From positions 2,740,501 through 2,804,500 of the forward strand of contig OY987225.1 in NCBI GenBank assembly GCA_963920705.1: a stretch of DNA of 64,000 nt, read 5' to 3'. A program made the position numbers and the translations under genes. The stretch's first letter is position 1, and every line of letters begins with the position of its first letter. Below the pieces are notes generated by a model. The model saw nothing but the letters and a program-made list of their open reading frames with translations, was not told the DNA's origin and searched no databases. The DNA is from Odiellus spinosus (lineage: Eukaryota > Arthropoda > Arachnida > Opiliones > Phalangiidae). Below are positions 10,420-20,621 of this stretch, piece by piece.

Positions 10420-10906
10420 CACAAGTAAATCATCCCCAAGTCTACAAGACGACATACTACGGGTTACAATGATGAAGGTCCGATTTCCTCAGTCTATGAT
10501 TCCACTTTAAGTATTCCAAATTTCTACAGAAGAGCGGTATGGCCCAGTATTGCTGGTAGAGTAAATCAAACTTGAACTCGCGACGCCCCGGCGAGGGCCT
10601 CTTTCGTTTCGCGAGAGAGAAGGGAAAGCCGAGTTTCTTAGTTACGTTTCCTACCCCCCTTAACGATTCTACAGACGACGCGCGAAGTCGCGAACGAACT
10701 TCAACGAAGGCAAAATATTTAGCACCGCCTACTTAGTTCCTATCTTAACCGCTAGAGAGGGCAATTTCGACTTCTGTTTCTCGGCCGTTTTACAATTTTG
10801 AGATTTTTCCTCTCTGCCCGCGCGAAAGTTGTGACGACACAACTCTCAGACCTTCAGTTCATTCGTTATATGCCCGGTTGTAGACTTGAAGCATGATTTA
10901 CCTGTG
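10420..10906. mobile_element. MITE family D, copy 1
   Basis: 487 bp with short terminal inverted repeat CACAAGTAAATCATC / CACAGGTAAATCATG and a 7-bp duplication GTACTAT (10413-10419, 10907-10913). Near-identical copies at 20128-20614 and 30280-30766 in the same orientation show recent spread. Non-coding. Confidence 0.9.
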
Positions 10907-11035
10907 GTACTATAGATCATTGCTAATCTTTACGGACTTTTTGTTGGTTATGTTAAGAGTTTTTACAGGATATAATCAACGAAACTTAACATCAGTCACT
11001 TTTTCCTCAGGCATTTTGCATCAATTTCTCACCTA

Positions 11036-11210
11036 GAGATCGGGGTTTGGACAAAATAATCCACAACTATCAGTTAATCAGTTAATCATAAAAAAATAAT
11101 CGGAAAATTATTCGCGATTACATAGGATTTATCATAGACTTTCCTCGAAAAATTTTAAGTTATGAATAAAGATAAAATAATCAGAAATTTCTTGTCCAAA
11201 CCCCGATCTC
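11036..11210. mobile_element. Mariner-type MITE (family L)
   Basis: 175 bp with ends GAGATCGGGGTTTGGACAA and its inverse, flanked by TA on both sides. TA duplication and size fit a Tc1/mariner MITE. A degraded relative lies at about 56275-56425. Confidence 0.65.
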
Positions 11211-11685
11211 TATTCTCACCTACTTCTTTACCTTAATGTCGCAATTTATTTCATATTCAGCAACTCGTCCGCTTGACAGTGACACTAGTTTGGGTCCGAG
11301 TTCTTTATTAAACGGAGCATGTTTGTCAAACCGGTTCTAAACCCGCTTTAGTTCTTGTTGGTCACGAAGACCATTGGAACTTCTTAGGATCTACCTGCTG
11401 CTCGGTTGTAGACGCTTCTCCAAAGCATCGCTTACATCGCTTATTGGGGCAGTGTTTTTACCCATAATGGTTATGTTAGACTCAGTTAGAGGGTAAGTCT
11501 GAACTGAACGTTTCTAGGAAAGAAAGTTTCTAATACAATAAAACTATAAAATGGGCAAAAAAAGATAACGGACATTATAAAATAAAGAGGCGTTGGCACA
11601 GTAGACCATTTAAAAGTAATATTTTCACGCATTTAAAAGCAATATAATAAAACATCGGAAATTCAAAATGGCGTATCAGTAAAAT

Positions 11686-12023
11686 CAGAAGCCGATGAAA
11701 CCCTCCTTTGAAGTCTACTACTCCAATGTTCCATATAGCGCTCCTCTCTGTATGGGTAAAATTCACAATTTTACGAGTTAGAAGGGGTCCTACTTCATAC
11801 CCCCCTGTCTACGCAAAATTGGAAATTCTCTCTCTCCACAAACGACGACGTTTTTTGGACGAACTCCAAGGCTGCTAGAGATATTCGCTCGACGAACTCC
11901 CGCTCCGAAAACATCTACCGTTAGGTGGCGTACGGATCGCGCCTTTTGAGAATAACCCATACAGAGAGGGGTAGACAAGACCCGGGAGTAATAGACTTCA
12001 AAGGAGGGTTTCATCTACTTCTG
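11686..12023. mobile_element. MITE family C, copy 1
   Basis: 338 bp. Terminal inverted repeat CAGAAGCCGATGAAACCCTC continuing to about 38 bp, then an inner inverted block CTCTCTGTATGGGT. 7-bp duplication GTAAAAT (11679-11685, 12024-12030). Short ORFs inside (for example TFARRTPAPK-type reads) recur in all copies but show no domain. Confidence 0.9.
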
Positions 12024-12030
12024 GTAAAAT

Positions 12031-12740
12031 CATTGTCTTTCGAAGTCGTAGGTGAGGGGTCGGACACGTGTAATATAATTTTAATAAAGAGTACCATTTC
12101 CGTTTCTTGTTTTTAAAGGAGAACATTGCACAAAAGATATAAAATTCAAAATGGCGTATCATTAAAATCAGTGTGTTTTTCGAATGCTCAGTCCTTTTAT
12201 ATCGAATGAAATGCCGCTAGAGTTTCTTATCCTCTCCATTTAATATTAGATCAGTTTTTTCATATGAGCTACGATTTTGCCGTTTAATCCGAAAAACCGA
12301 AATTTCTCAAAATGGTAGGCATTTGTGGGGGGTCTTTCCCCAGCCGGAAGTCCGGAAATGGTTTCCCCTTAACAACAACCACTAAGACTCTACATTTCCG
12401 TTGGAATTTGCTTTTCCTTAATTTGTTCTAGGTCGAAGCCTTTTCTAATTGCGCTGGAATAATACCCAAGAATTTGAAGAGGTTAGGGAAAAGTTTATAA
12501 AATATTGAACATTACAAACCTTAATTGAACCGTCTATATTGATTTCATTTTCCGTTACAAACATCTATATTGATTTCGAGGTAATTTATAATAGAAGATA
12601 ATTAAGGAAAATGATTGATTCGTTTTACCACAAATTGGCCACTAATTATACGCGTGCTATTCTGATAAGCAAATTGTTTCAATTAATTGTTTCAATTAAT
12701 ATATGAATTAACTATATTGTTCCTCCGATTTCGATCGCTA
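12031..12740. other. Unassigned stretch
   Basis: AT-rich, nothing recognised. A short phrase near 12150 repeats the sequence just left of the family C insertion (TTCAAAATGGCGTATCA). Confidence 0.35.
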
Positions 12741-13098
12741 TGTCATATCAAGGTTAGTAAAGAGACAGGGAGGCTATTCTCTAATTTTTTGAGATGTCGA
12801 ACTCGAAGACGATCTCGAAGGCTCTCTTATCGATCGAGATCCAACTCGAAAGGAAAATGCTATTCTATAACTTGTTTCGTTCGAGTTCGACACCGGAGTT
12901 GTCGATCTTCGACAACAAGATCGCTGTCGATAGACTGACGTAGGGGCGGGGCCTCTCTGTACACGTGATAAACCACGAGAGCACAAAGGCAAATGGGAGA
13001 CGCGTGAGGCAGAATAATATAAGTAGACGACATAACATAAGTTTTTTTGAACACGTGTGAGCTGGTCTAACCCCATTTGATCTTCATATTTTACGAAA

Positions 13099-13250
13099 AT
13101 GGCCGGGTGTAAGAAGCGCGTATCGACCTCTCAACAGCAGACAATGATTGATTATTTGGAAGAAAACGAAAGGTTCAAAACTAGAAAATTATCAGCCGGT
13201 TTTACTTGTGAGGATTATGAACGAATGTGGGAAGTGTTAATCGATATAAG
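13099..13250 (+). pseudogene. Myb/SANT-like DNA-binding protein, N-terminal fragment
   Basis: Opens MAGCKKRVSTSQQQTMIDYL and continues with a helix ending in YERMWEVL. This is like the Myb/SANT-like proteins of insect Harbinger elements (conserved Trp, acidic helix after S-x-x-Q). The frame continues to 13287 but beyond about 13250 it overlaps the antisense transposase fragment. About 50 credible residues out of a usual 200 or more. Confidence 0.6.
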
Positions 13251-13387
13251 CGGCGAAAGTTTTGATCAGACAAATCAAAAGCTTTAGATCTATCTCTAAT
13301 AACACGCTGTTTTCTTAAATCACGACGATCAATTTCCCTTGCCAGATTAATTAGTTCAAGGTGAGCTAAATTAACCACACCGGCCAT
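13225..13387 (-). pseudogene. Harbinger transposase, N-terminal fragment
   Basis: Minus-strand ATG at 13387. The RDRSKAFDLSDQNFRRLYRL block matches the N-terminal region of HARBI1-like transposases (R-x-R-x-x-F-x-x-x-x-x-x-F-x-x-x-Y-R-L). The catalytic DDE domain is absent, so the element is non-autonomous. Confidence 0.65.
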
Positions 13388-14156
13388 TTTCTTAAGAACT
13401 TTTCCCTAGCAGACGCCGGCTCTTTATATCCCCTTTCGAGCGGAATCTCATTGGAGGAGAGCTAGTCGAAAGCTATCTCGACAGCTACTACCCTGTCGAC
13501 TTCGTCTTCGAGAGCGATCTCGATATTCGAGATCATATTATTCGACAACTTCCTTACAGAATACCATTTTGGTCGTTTTCGAGATCTCCGTTCGAGATCG
13601 AGAGATATGTCGATCGACATATTGGACTCGAAGCTTAGAGAATAGCCTCCCAGGTTAGGCATATTCTGACTTCAGCCGGAAGTTACCTAGCGCGCAGCCA
13701 TCTTCCAAATTCCTTTGACAATTGCTAGATGGCAGTTTATATTGTAATTACGGCGGGAATTTCAAACTAATATCCAATATGTTGTTTCCAATGAACGTTG
13801 CCAGGTGGCATTAAGGTCAAGCCGACTCAAGCGACTGAGTGGAATACGAACTGAACTAAACTGAACGACCGGCGTCTGCTTAATAATTATAATATAGTGA
13901 AATTTATGCTTGATTATAGTGAAACGTATGTTAAAGCGTTACCTACGCTATATGACAATCGACTTACTAAGTGCCACCTGGCAACGTTCATTGGAAACAA
14001 CATATTGGATATTAGTTTGAAATTCCCGCCGTAATTACAATATAAACCGCCATCTAGCAATTGTCAAAGGAATTTGGAAGATGGCTGCGCGCTAGGTATC
14101 TTCCGGCTGACGTCAGAATCTGCCTAACCTGTCTCTTTACTAACCTTGTGTCATAT

Positions 14157-14582
14157 TTTACTCCTTGTATTTTAATATACAGAAATAAGATTATAAATGC
14201 TATTTAGAGATGAAAAGTTGGATTTTAAAAGTGGGGTAAATTCACCATTTTTTGAAGGACCAGTAAACCTGTTTTCAAAATCGCTAATTCTTCTTCATTT
14301 AGATCACCAAGGTGATTTGAAACACATCTCTAAATATATAACAAATCGAAATATCAATATTTACGTCTCAAAATCAGTAAAAACGAATCTCTTTACGATT
14401 TAAATTTGAAAGCAATTTAATAGCCAATCACCATTTAAACTGAGTTGAAGCCAATTAAAAATTATCCCGCACTTTATGGGGCCTGGTCCATCTGATTAGG
14501 CTTAGTGAAAAATCCAAACAGAAATATCTTTTCCGAGGATTAAAATGAATTATTACTTTCTGTCTCGCTTCTGTAAGTCATT
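14157..14582. other. Unassigned stretch
   Basis: AT-rich; a 68-codon frame at 14197 has no recognisable domain. Confidence 0.3.
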
Positions 14583-14823
14583 TTATTATAGTCATTATTT
14601 ATTTATAATTAAATATTTTAGAAATTATCTAGCTAAAGTGGCCTTATGAGCATTCGTGAAGCTTACGTGACTAACCCTGTTCCGTGATTGGCTATTGAAA
14701 CACAGCTACGTTCATTTCAGATCAAAATTGATGCTTTATCCATTTTCTGTGATATTTGAATCTAATAACAGTTTAACAAGAAATTCTCGAACCCAGCTTT
14801 CCCTGGCGGTAATTTCATTATAT
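14583..14823. repeat. About 240-bp direct repeat, left copy
   Basis: Runs from ATTATAGTCATT to TTTCATTATAT and recurs at about 15242-15479, roughly 90% alike. The pair flanks MITE G copy 1. It looks like a tandem duplication with G inserted at the junction rather than LTRs, since no TG...CA ends or primer site are seen. Confidence 0.75.
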
Positions 14824-15241
14824 CAGAGGTATATAATAACCTCCTTCGGGGGGAAGTATGAAAGCCCCTATACTACCAATGCTAAAAATCACGAACAACG
14901 AGAGCCCGCTGCTGACTATTTAGGCCACTAGCTCGCGCTGGACTTCTCAATGTCGGTACTCTAGTAAATTGTCTTTGTATAAACAAGACGGCTCGATTTG
15001 TGTTTAGAACTTCCTGTCTCAGGAGTCAGGCTCTCTGTTAAAATGGAGTCGAAGGTTGACTTCAGCTCGCGAGTTCCGGAAGTGCGCGTAGGGAAAATTT
15101 AGTGAGGTTCAAAATGGTGTAACTATTTTTTGGGAGTAAAGCGGTGTGTCGATCCGCCGCGATTTACGCCGGGCACTCGTTGTTCGTCGATTTTGCCTAC
15201 CTTTCATACTTCCCCCCGATGGGGGTTATTATATACCTCTG
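14824..15241. mobile_element. MITE family G, copy 1
   Basis: 418 bp with about 40-bp terminal inverted repeats starting CAGAGGTATATAATAACC. 7-bp flanks ATTATAT / ATTATAG (6 of 7). Copy 2 at 47471-47889 is in the opposite orientation with an exact 7-bp duplication. Confidence 0.85.
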
Positions 15242-15479
15242 ATTATAGTCATTGTTTATTTATAATTAAATATTTAGAAGTTATCTAGCTAAGGTGCCCT
15301 ATGAGCATTCGTGAAGCTCACGTGACTAGCCCTGTTCCGTGATTGGCTATTGAAACACAGCTACGTTCATTTCAGATCAAAATTTATGTTTTATCCATTT
15401 TCTATGATATTTGAACCCTAATAACAGTTTATCAAGAAATTCTCGAACCCAGCTTTCCCTGGCGGTAATTTCATTATAT
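15242..15479. repeat. About 240-bp direct repeat, right copy
   Basis: Partner of 14583-14823; both end in CCCTGGCGGTAATTTCATTA. Confidence 0.75.
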
Positions 15480-16629
15480 GAAACAAATGAAAATCTAAAG
15501 AATCCCTGCAAAGAGTATGTATTTGAGAAATAGATTGGGTGATAAGAAATTGAACCTAGTTGGCGCTTTTCTTTCCATCTTGAGCCGCGAGATCCATCGC
15601 TTTGTTAAAAATCTCAGATAGTGCACAATGAAAAAGGGTTCATCCCGCCACTCCCGCACGTCAATGATGAAAGAGGGATCTTCCAGGAAGCCGGATGCGG
15701 ATAACCCGCCCTTCCACTCCGCGCGCTTTTATATCGAGAACGTCTGAACGACGCGTACAACCATTTCTCTTTTACTTGAAGCTACCAGGCCTTATTCGCA
15801 TCCAAATATTAGCTAAACTTCGTGCCAATCGATTTTTGTATAAAACTATTCTTGCTCAGACATTACAATTTTTGAACTCAACACACTACGTATACGTTAT
15901 AATCAAAGCCCGGGCATTCTCCACGAGAGTGTGGCGATTTTTAGGAAACTCGAATTCTGGATATTTGTTTCTTATTGACGAATGGTGGCTCTTTTAGCTG
16001 GACGTTATCGAAGGTTTACCACCGGTGAGAATGGGGTCGCTTCCGGCAACGCTAGTGCCCGGGTTTTCCAACAAGGACTGCGTATAAATTAAGCTGTGTG
16101 TGTAGCCATGTATACAATAATGCGCTTCGATTATAATGGTAATATCAGTTCAAGATAGACCAGCGACGGTGCATTTCATCCATGACCCTCTGTACATTAA
16201 AGAGTCTAATCCTGTCCGAAACTCGAGTAAAATGACTCTGTGGAAATGACGTCATTCTATTTGTGCAAACGACAAAGTAGAAGTTGCCATCGTGGCGAAA
16301 ATGATTGTACTAAGGCGCGGAGTATATATATCAACATAAAAATATAAATCGGCAATTTAAAAATATTTTTATCTTCTAAACTATATTAGAAACAATTAAA
16401 TTATTGTAAATTTCGCAATCAAAGATAATACCTTTTTCGGGCCCGGAATTGTTTTTTTAATTTAAGCAAAGTTTCGACGAATAAAATGGCCGTGCTCTTT
16501 AATTAATCTTGATAGATGGGGTTGTTATTATTTTCATCAAGAGTGATACCTGTTCGCGCTTTCCGCTAATCGTCAAAACCGCGTTTTTAACGGTGGAATC
16601 TAGCTAGCCTTATATACGTATATCCATGG
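15480..16629. other. Unassigned stretch
   Basis: A 100-codon frame at 15695 begins inside no recognisable gene and shows no domain. No repeats identified. Confidence 0.35.
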
Positions 16630-16636
16630 GTTCAAT

Positions 16637-16972
16637 CAGAAGCCGATGAAATCCTCCTTTGAAGTCTATTACTCCCGGGTCTTGTCTACCCCTCTCTGTA
16701 TGGGTTATTCTCAAAAGGCGCGATTCGCACGCCTCCTAACGGTAGATGTTTTCGGAGCGGGAGTTCGTCGAGCGAATATCTCTAGCAGCCTTGGAGTTCG
16801 TCCAAAAACGTCGTCGTTTGTGGAGAGAGAGAATTTCCAATTTTCCGTAGACAGGGGGGATGAAGTAGGACCCCTTCTAACTCGTAAAATTGGGAATTTT
16901 ACCCATACAGAGAGGAGCGCTATATGGAACATTAGAGTAGTAGACTTCAAAGGAGGGTTTCATCGGCTTCTG
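16637..16972. mobile_element. MITE family C, copy 2
   Basis: 336 bp, reverse orientation to copy 1. 7-bp duplication GTTCAAT (16630-16636, 16973-16979). Confidence 0.9.
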
Positions 16973-17128
16973 GTTCAATTAGTATACTGAAATCGTTGTG
17001 TAGAAAAATTCTATATTCTGAAAAAACTAAAATTACTTTTATATTATCTAGAAAAGCGGCATATATCAAGAGTATATATTTCAATCTTAGAATGAAGAAG
17101 TGATACGTAGTTAGTGAGTCCTCAGGTA

Positions 17129-17400
17129 ATAGATAAATATATAAAAGGGAGGAGTCCTTTTTCGTAAGTTGAGCGTCGACGTCACCTGTGACGTTTCTTG
17201 TGCAGAAGCACAGCGCCCGCAGTCAGAATGACAAAATTCTAAAGATCTCTAGTTTTACTCTCAAGCTTAACGCCTGCTTTCTCCGCGCCTGCGCTCTTTT
17301 TACATCCGGAACTCTAGGGGATGCGTGACGTCTACAGTGACGCGGCCGCTAAACTAACAAGTTGATCAAGCCGAACTGAGCTTTTTATATATTTATCTAT
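17129..17400. mobile_element. Possible short foldback MITE
   Basis: 18-bp inverted ends ATAGATAAATATATAAAA enclose GC-richer DNA with GTGACGTC-type motifs on both sides. Single copy in the window and no clear target duplication. Confidence 0.4.
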
Positions 17401-18213
17401 TCATGCTTGAGAGTCAAATTACCACCAAGGAAAATATTTTGGGATTGAAATAGCTCTAGGCCTCTGTTTAAGTTAACTAAGTAAAATCCAACAAATCATT
17501 ATGACTGGGATTTTAAAGATTCTTTATGCGATTATCAACGAATTTCAAAAACGAAAATTTTGAAAATTAATTTTATTTTAAATATGAACACGGTCTTAAT
17601 ACTTCGAAATGATTTATTTCAGTTTGAGTATTGATTGAAATAAATGGATTTTTAAGAGATTTTGTTCTCTGATATCAAAGAATGACTGCAATGCTTGTGC
17701 ACATCTTCCTTAACGATAGAGATTGGCCATATAGATTGTTTGCCATGGATGTTAAAACCAGTGTATTTTTCTAAACTAGAACTGCGTAATAAAATTAGGA
17801 GCTTTCTGACCGTGACCCTTCATCAGCTAAAATATTACAACAATATATTCACATTTTTACATCGGTTTGCAATAGACGATTCCATAAAGTCCCAACCTTG
17901 AAAAATGCTAACATCTTCCGTAGAAACGGGTTCTATTTAACGGCTATTTTATGTTAGTTTCAAGGCTGGCAAACGTATAGAAAATGCTATACTTTGAACC
18001 AACCTTGAAAAAACGCTAAATTTTCAATATAAATGGGTGCTTTTTAACGGCTATTTTATCTGTTTCTACATTATTGTATAAGTTACTTTATAAAACCATC
18101 TATTAAGAACAGTCACTACCCTTTTGGTTTTTTATCTGAAAATCCCCCCACCCCCTATATTTATTTGTCCCTTATCTAGGTTTAGTTTCCCCCCTATCCC
18201 TTATATATTGCTT
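17401..18213. other. Mostly unassigned; imperfect ~100-bp duplication
   Basis: CCAACCTTGAAAAA...AACGGCTATTTTAT occurs twice (about 17892-17955 and 17999-18060). Nothing else recognised. Confidence 0.4.
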
Positions 18214-18221
18214 CCTTAAAA

Positions 18222-19023
18222 CAAGGTTAGTAAAGAGACAGGTTAGGCAGATTCTGACGTCAGCCGGAAGTTACCTAGCGCGCAGCCATCTTCCAAATTC
18301 CTTTCACAATTGCTAGATGGCGGTTTATATTGTAATTAAGGCGGGAATTTCAAACTAATATCCAATATGTTGCTTCCAATGAACGTTGCCAGGTGGCATT
18401 AAGGTCAAGCCGACTCAAGCGACTGAGTGGAATACGAACTGAATTGAACTGAACTACCGGCGTCTGCTTAATAATTATAATATAGTGAAATTTATGCTTG
18501 ATTATAGCAAGGAGGATCAGAGAAGGAGAGGAAATGTGGCGACGGCGCGGTTCCTACTGCGTCGGCCTAAACTCCCACTCTGGGAGAACGGGGGTAGAGA
18601 CGTTTCGTGGTAAAATGTTGTCGCGTGGGTAAAATGAATCCTTTATGAGACGCGCTAGCTAGCGACCACGTGACAACAGTTTACCTCGAGAATTTCCTAT
18701 CCCCCTTTCCACCCGAGTGGGAGGTTGGCTCTTCTCTCTCTAACTCAACGCAGCCCCACATTTCCTCTCCTTCTCTGATCCTCCTTGATTATAGTGAAAC
18801 GTATGTTAAAGCGTTACCTACGCTATATGACAATCGACTTACTAAGTGCCACCTGGCAACGTTCATTGGAAACAACATATTGGATATTAGTTTGAAATTC
18901 CCGCCGTAATTACAATATAAACCGCCATCTAGCAATTGTCAAAGGAATTTGGAAGATGGCTGCGCGCTAGGTAACTTCCGGCTGACGTCAGAATCTGCCT
19001 AACCTGTCTCTTTACTAACCTTG
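18222..19023. mobile_element. MITE family B, copy 2, interrupted by MITE A
   Basis: Same ends and long inverted arms as copy 1. 8-bp duplication CCTTAAAA (18214-18221, 19024-19031). Without the nested element it is about 515 bp. Confidence 0.9.
18508..18787. mobile_element. MITE family A, copy 2, nested in MITE B
   Basis: 280 bp, 32-bp inverted repeats starting CAAGGAGGATCAGAGAAGGA. Duplicated target ATTATAG (18501-18507, 18788-18794). The uninterrupted B copies carry a single ATTATAG at this spot, which proves a 7-bp duplication. Opposite orientation to copy 1. Confidence 0.95.
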
Positions 19024-19099
19024 CCTTAAAACATCTTTTATACCAACTCGTTTCTTCACCTTATACCTTTGTCTTCCCCCAGTCTATTTCATGAGTTTT

Positions 19100-19400
19100 T
19101 TTTTTTTTTTTTTGTTTAATATGTGCGGCTAATCCATTAAATTCATCCCCTTTCTTCACAGAGTTTTTATGCTCGGTCAGTCTCTTTTTAACTTGTCTTT
19201 TAGTTTGTCGTATATATGTTTCATTACATTTACATTTAATTTGATATATTACTCCCGTTTTTTTTAATTCTTTTATTTTAGGTTTATTTTTAATCGCATG
19301 AGATTTTAGGGTATTTTTAGTTTTACTAACTAATGTGACGTTATATTGTTTAAATTGTCTAGCTATTTTTTCCGTTATACCGTTATAACGGAAAAAACAG
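19100..19400 (-). pseudogene. Penelope-like retroelement fragment with GIY-YIG endonuclease
   Basis: Minus-strand reading from about 19400 to 19110 gives ITEKIARQF, the region after the reverse transcriptase, then GVIYQIKC and TYIRQTKRQVKKRL with EHK. This is the GIY-YIG nuclease layout (here GVIY and YIR, so the second motif Gly is replaced by Arg) characteristic of Penelope elements. It ends in an A-rich tract (T-rich on the plus strand, about 19094-19112). The 5' part, including reverse transcriptase, is absent. Confidence 0.75.
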
Positions 19401-20120
19401 CAAGGCTATTTAAACAATAAATTTAAAATAAATAATATAAGCGTTTCAAAAATATTTAAAACATAACCATGTGTATGACTAATGGTAAATATATATTTAG
19501 TAAAGGAACTCCATGATACTGGAAGAATTTAAATATAACATCAATAAGAATGGAAGGTTTCCTAGGTCGTATTTTTTTTTTTTTTTTTTTTTTTTGGATA
19601 ATATTTAATAATAACAAGTTGCGAAATCAAAATAGTACCTCCCCGACTACCAGGTGATCTAACCTAACCAACATAACATTTCCCACACCGGGTATCCGTG
19701 TACACCGGAAATGACACACACACAAACAACCACACAGAACGGTCAGTGTTAAAACCTCCACTGAAATAAGCTCAGTCGGGGACGGTAAAAATTTCCAAAA
19801 TATCCAAGCTGTAATATTTTAAGAAAACCCGAATGACTTTTAACCACATTGGCAGATGGCACTACTTCCAAATTATTTCCCCAGAAATATTGCATGGGGA
19901 AATCGCTTCAGACGGACTAGCTGATATATTAGTAACAGGAGTATTAACCACATTCCCTGACAATTGGCTTTATTTTGGGCCGTTAAAACCTTCCTTCATT
20001 CACTTTCCCTCCTGCGATATTCTGGATTACCTCTGAACTCTTATTTAGCCCTTTTTTAGTTCTTTTTGCTTATACCTTCCTCTCCTTGCGTGTTTTAAAG
20101 GTTTGAAATTTTCAAAGTTA
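19401..20120. other. Mostly unassigned, with a small possible MITE
   Basis: Poly-T at about 19569-19596. Between 19633 and 19789 the ends TACCTCCCCGACT and AGTCGGGGACGGTA form an imperfect inverted pair, and the right half (CACCGGAA...CAGTCGGGGA) is related to 21650-21725, so this is probably a small repeat family. A 67-codon frame at 19833 has no recognised domain. Confidence 0.35.
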
Positions 20121-20127
20121 ATTATAC

Positions 20128-20614
20128 CACAAGTAAATCATCCCCAAGTCTACAAGACGACATACTACGGGTTACAATGATGAAGGTCCGATTTCCTCAG
20201 TTAATGATTCCACCCTATGAATTTCAAATTTCTACAGAAGAGCGGTATGGCCCAGTATTGCTGGTAGAGTAAATCAAACTTGAACTCGCGACGCCCCGGC
20301 GAGGGCCTCTTTCGTTTCGCGAGAGAGAGGGGAAAGCCGAGTTTCTTAGTTACATTTCCTACCCCCCTTAACGATTCTACAGACGACGCGCGAAGTCGCG
20401 AACGAACTTCAACGAAGGCAAAATAATTAGCACCGCCTACTTAGTTCCTATCTTAACCGCTAGAGAGGGCAATTTCGACTTCCGTTTCTCGGCCGTTTTA
20501 CAATTTTGAGATTTTTCCTCTCTCCCCGCGCGAAAGTTGTGACGACACAACTCTCAGACCTTCAGTTCATTCGTTATATGCCCGGTTCTAGACCTTAAGC
20601 ATGATTTACCTGTG
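20128..20614. mobile_element. MITE family D, copy 2
   Basis: 487 bp, 7-bp duplication ATTATAC (20121-20127, 20615-20621). Almost identical to copies 1 and 3. Confidence 0.9.
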
Positions 20615-20621
20615 ATTATAC

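Larger units (their letters stand above)
12769..13650. mobile_element. PIF/Harbinger-like deletion derivative nested in MITE B
   Basis: 882 bp with terminal inverted repeat GGAGGCTATTCTCTAA and a 3-bp duplication CAG (12766-12768, 13651-13653). The undisturbed B copies give the empty site (GACAGGTTAGG), proving insertion. Subterminal regions are packed with TCGAGATC/GATCTCGA motifs on both sides. The middle keeps the 5' ends of two convergent genes: a Myb/SANT-like ORF (+) and a Harbinger transposase ORF (-). Together these match the two-gene PIF/Harbinger plan. Confidence 0.85.
12749..14148. mobile_element. MITE family B, copy 1 (hAT-like), interrupted by a Harbinger derivative
   Basis: Termini CAAGGTTAGTAAAGAGACAG and its inverse, with inverted arms of about 170 bp. 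8-bp duplication TGTCATAT (12741-12748, 14149-14156). CA...TG ends with 8-bp duplications suit hAT, though P elements also duplicate 8 bp. A PIF/Harbinger-like insertion occupies 12769-13650. Other copies: 18222-19023 and 41335-41844. Confidence 0.85.

Noticed and set aside
14583-15479. LTR pair of a small retrotransposon
   Set aside because: The 240-bp repeats lack TG/CA ends, primer-binding site and polypurine tract, and the interior is the MITE G with its own ends.
16646-16990. 114-codon ORF in MITE C and its relatives in every copy
   Set aside because: Recurs only because the MITE recurs; no domain, and the frame differs among copies.
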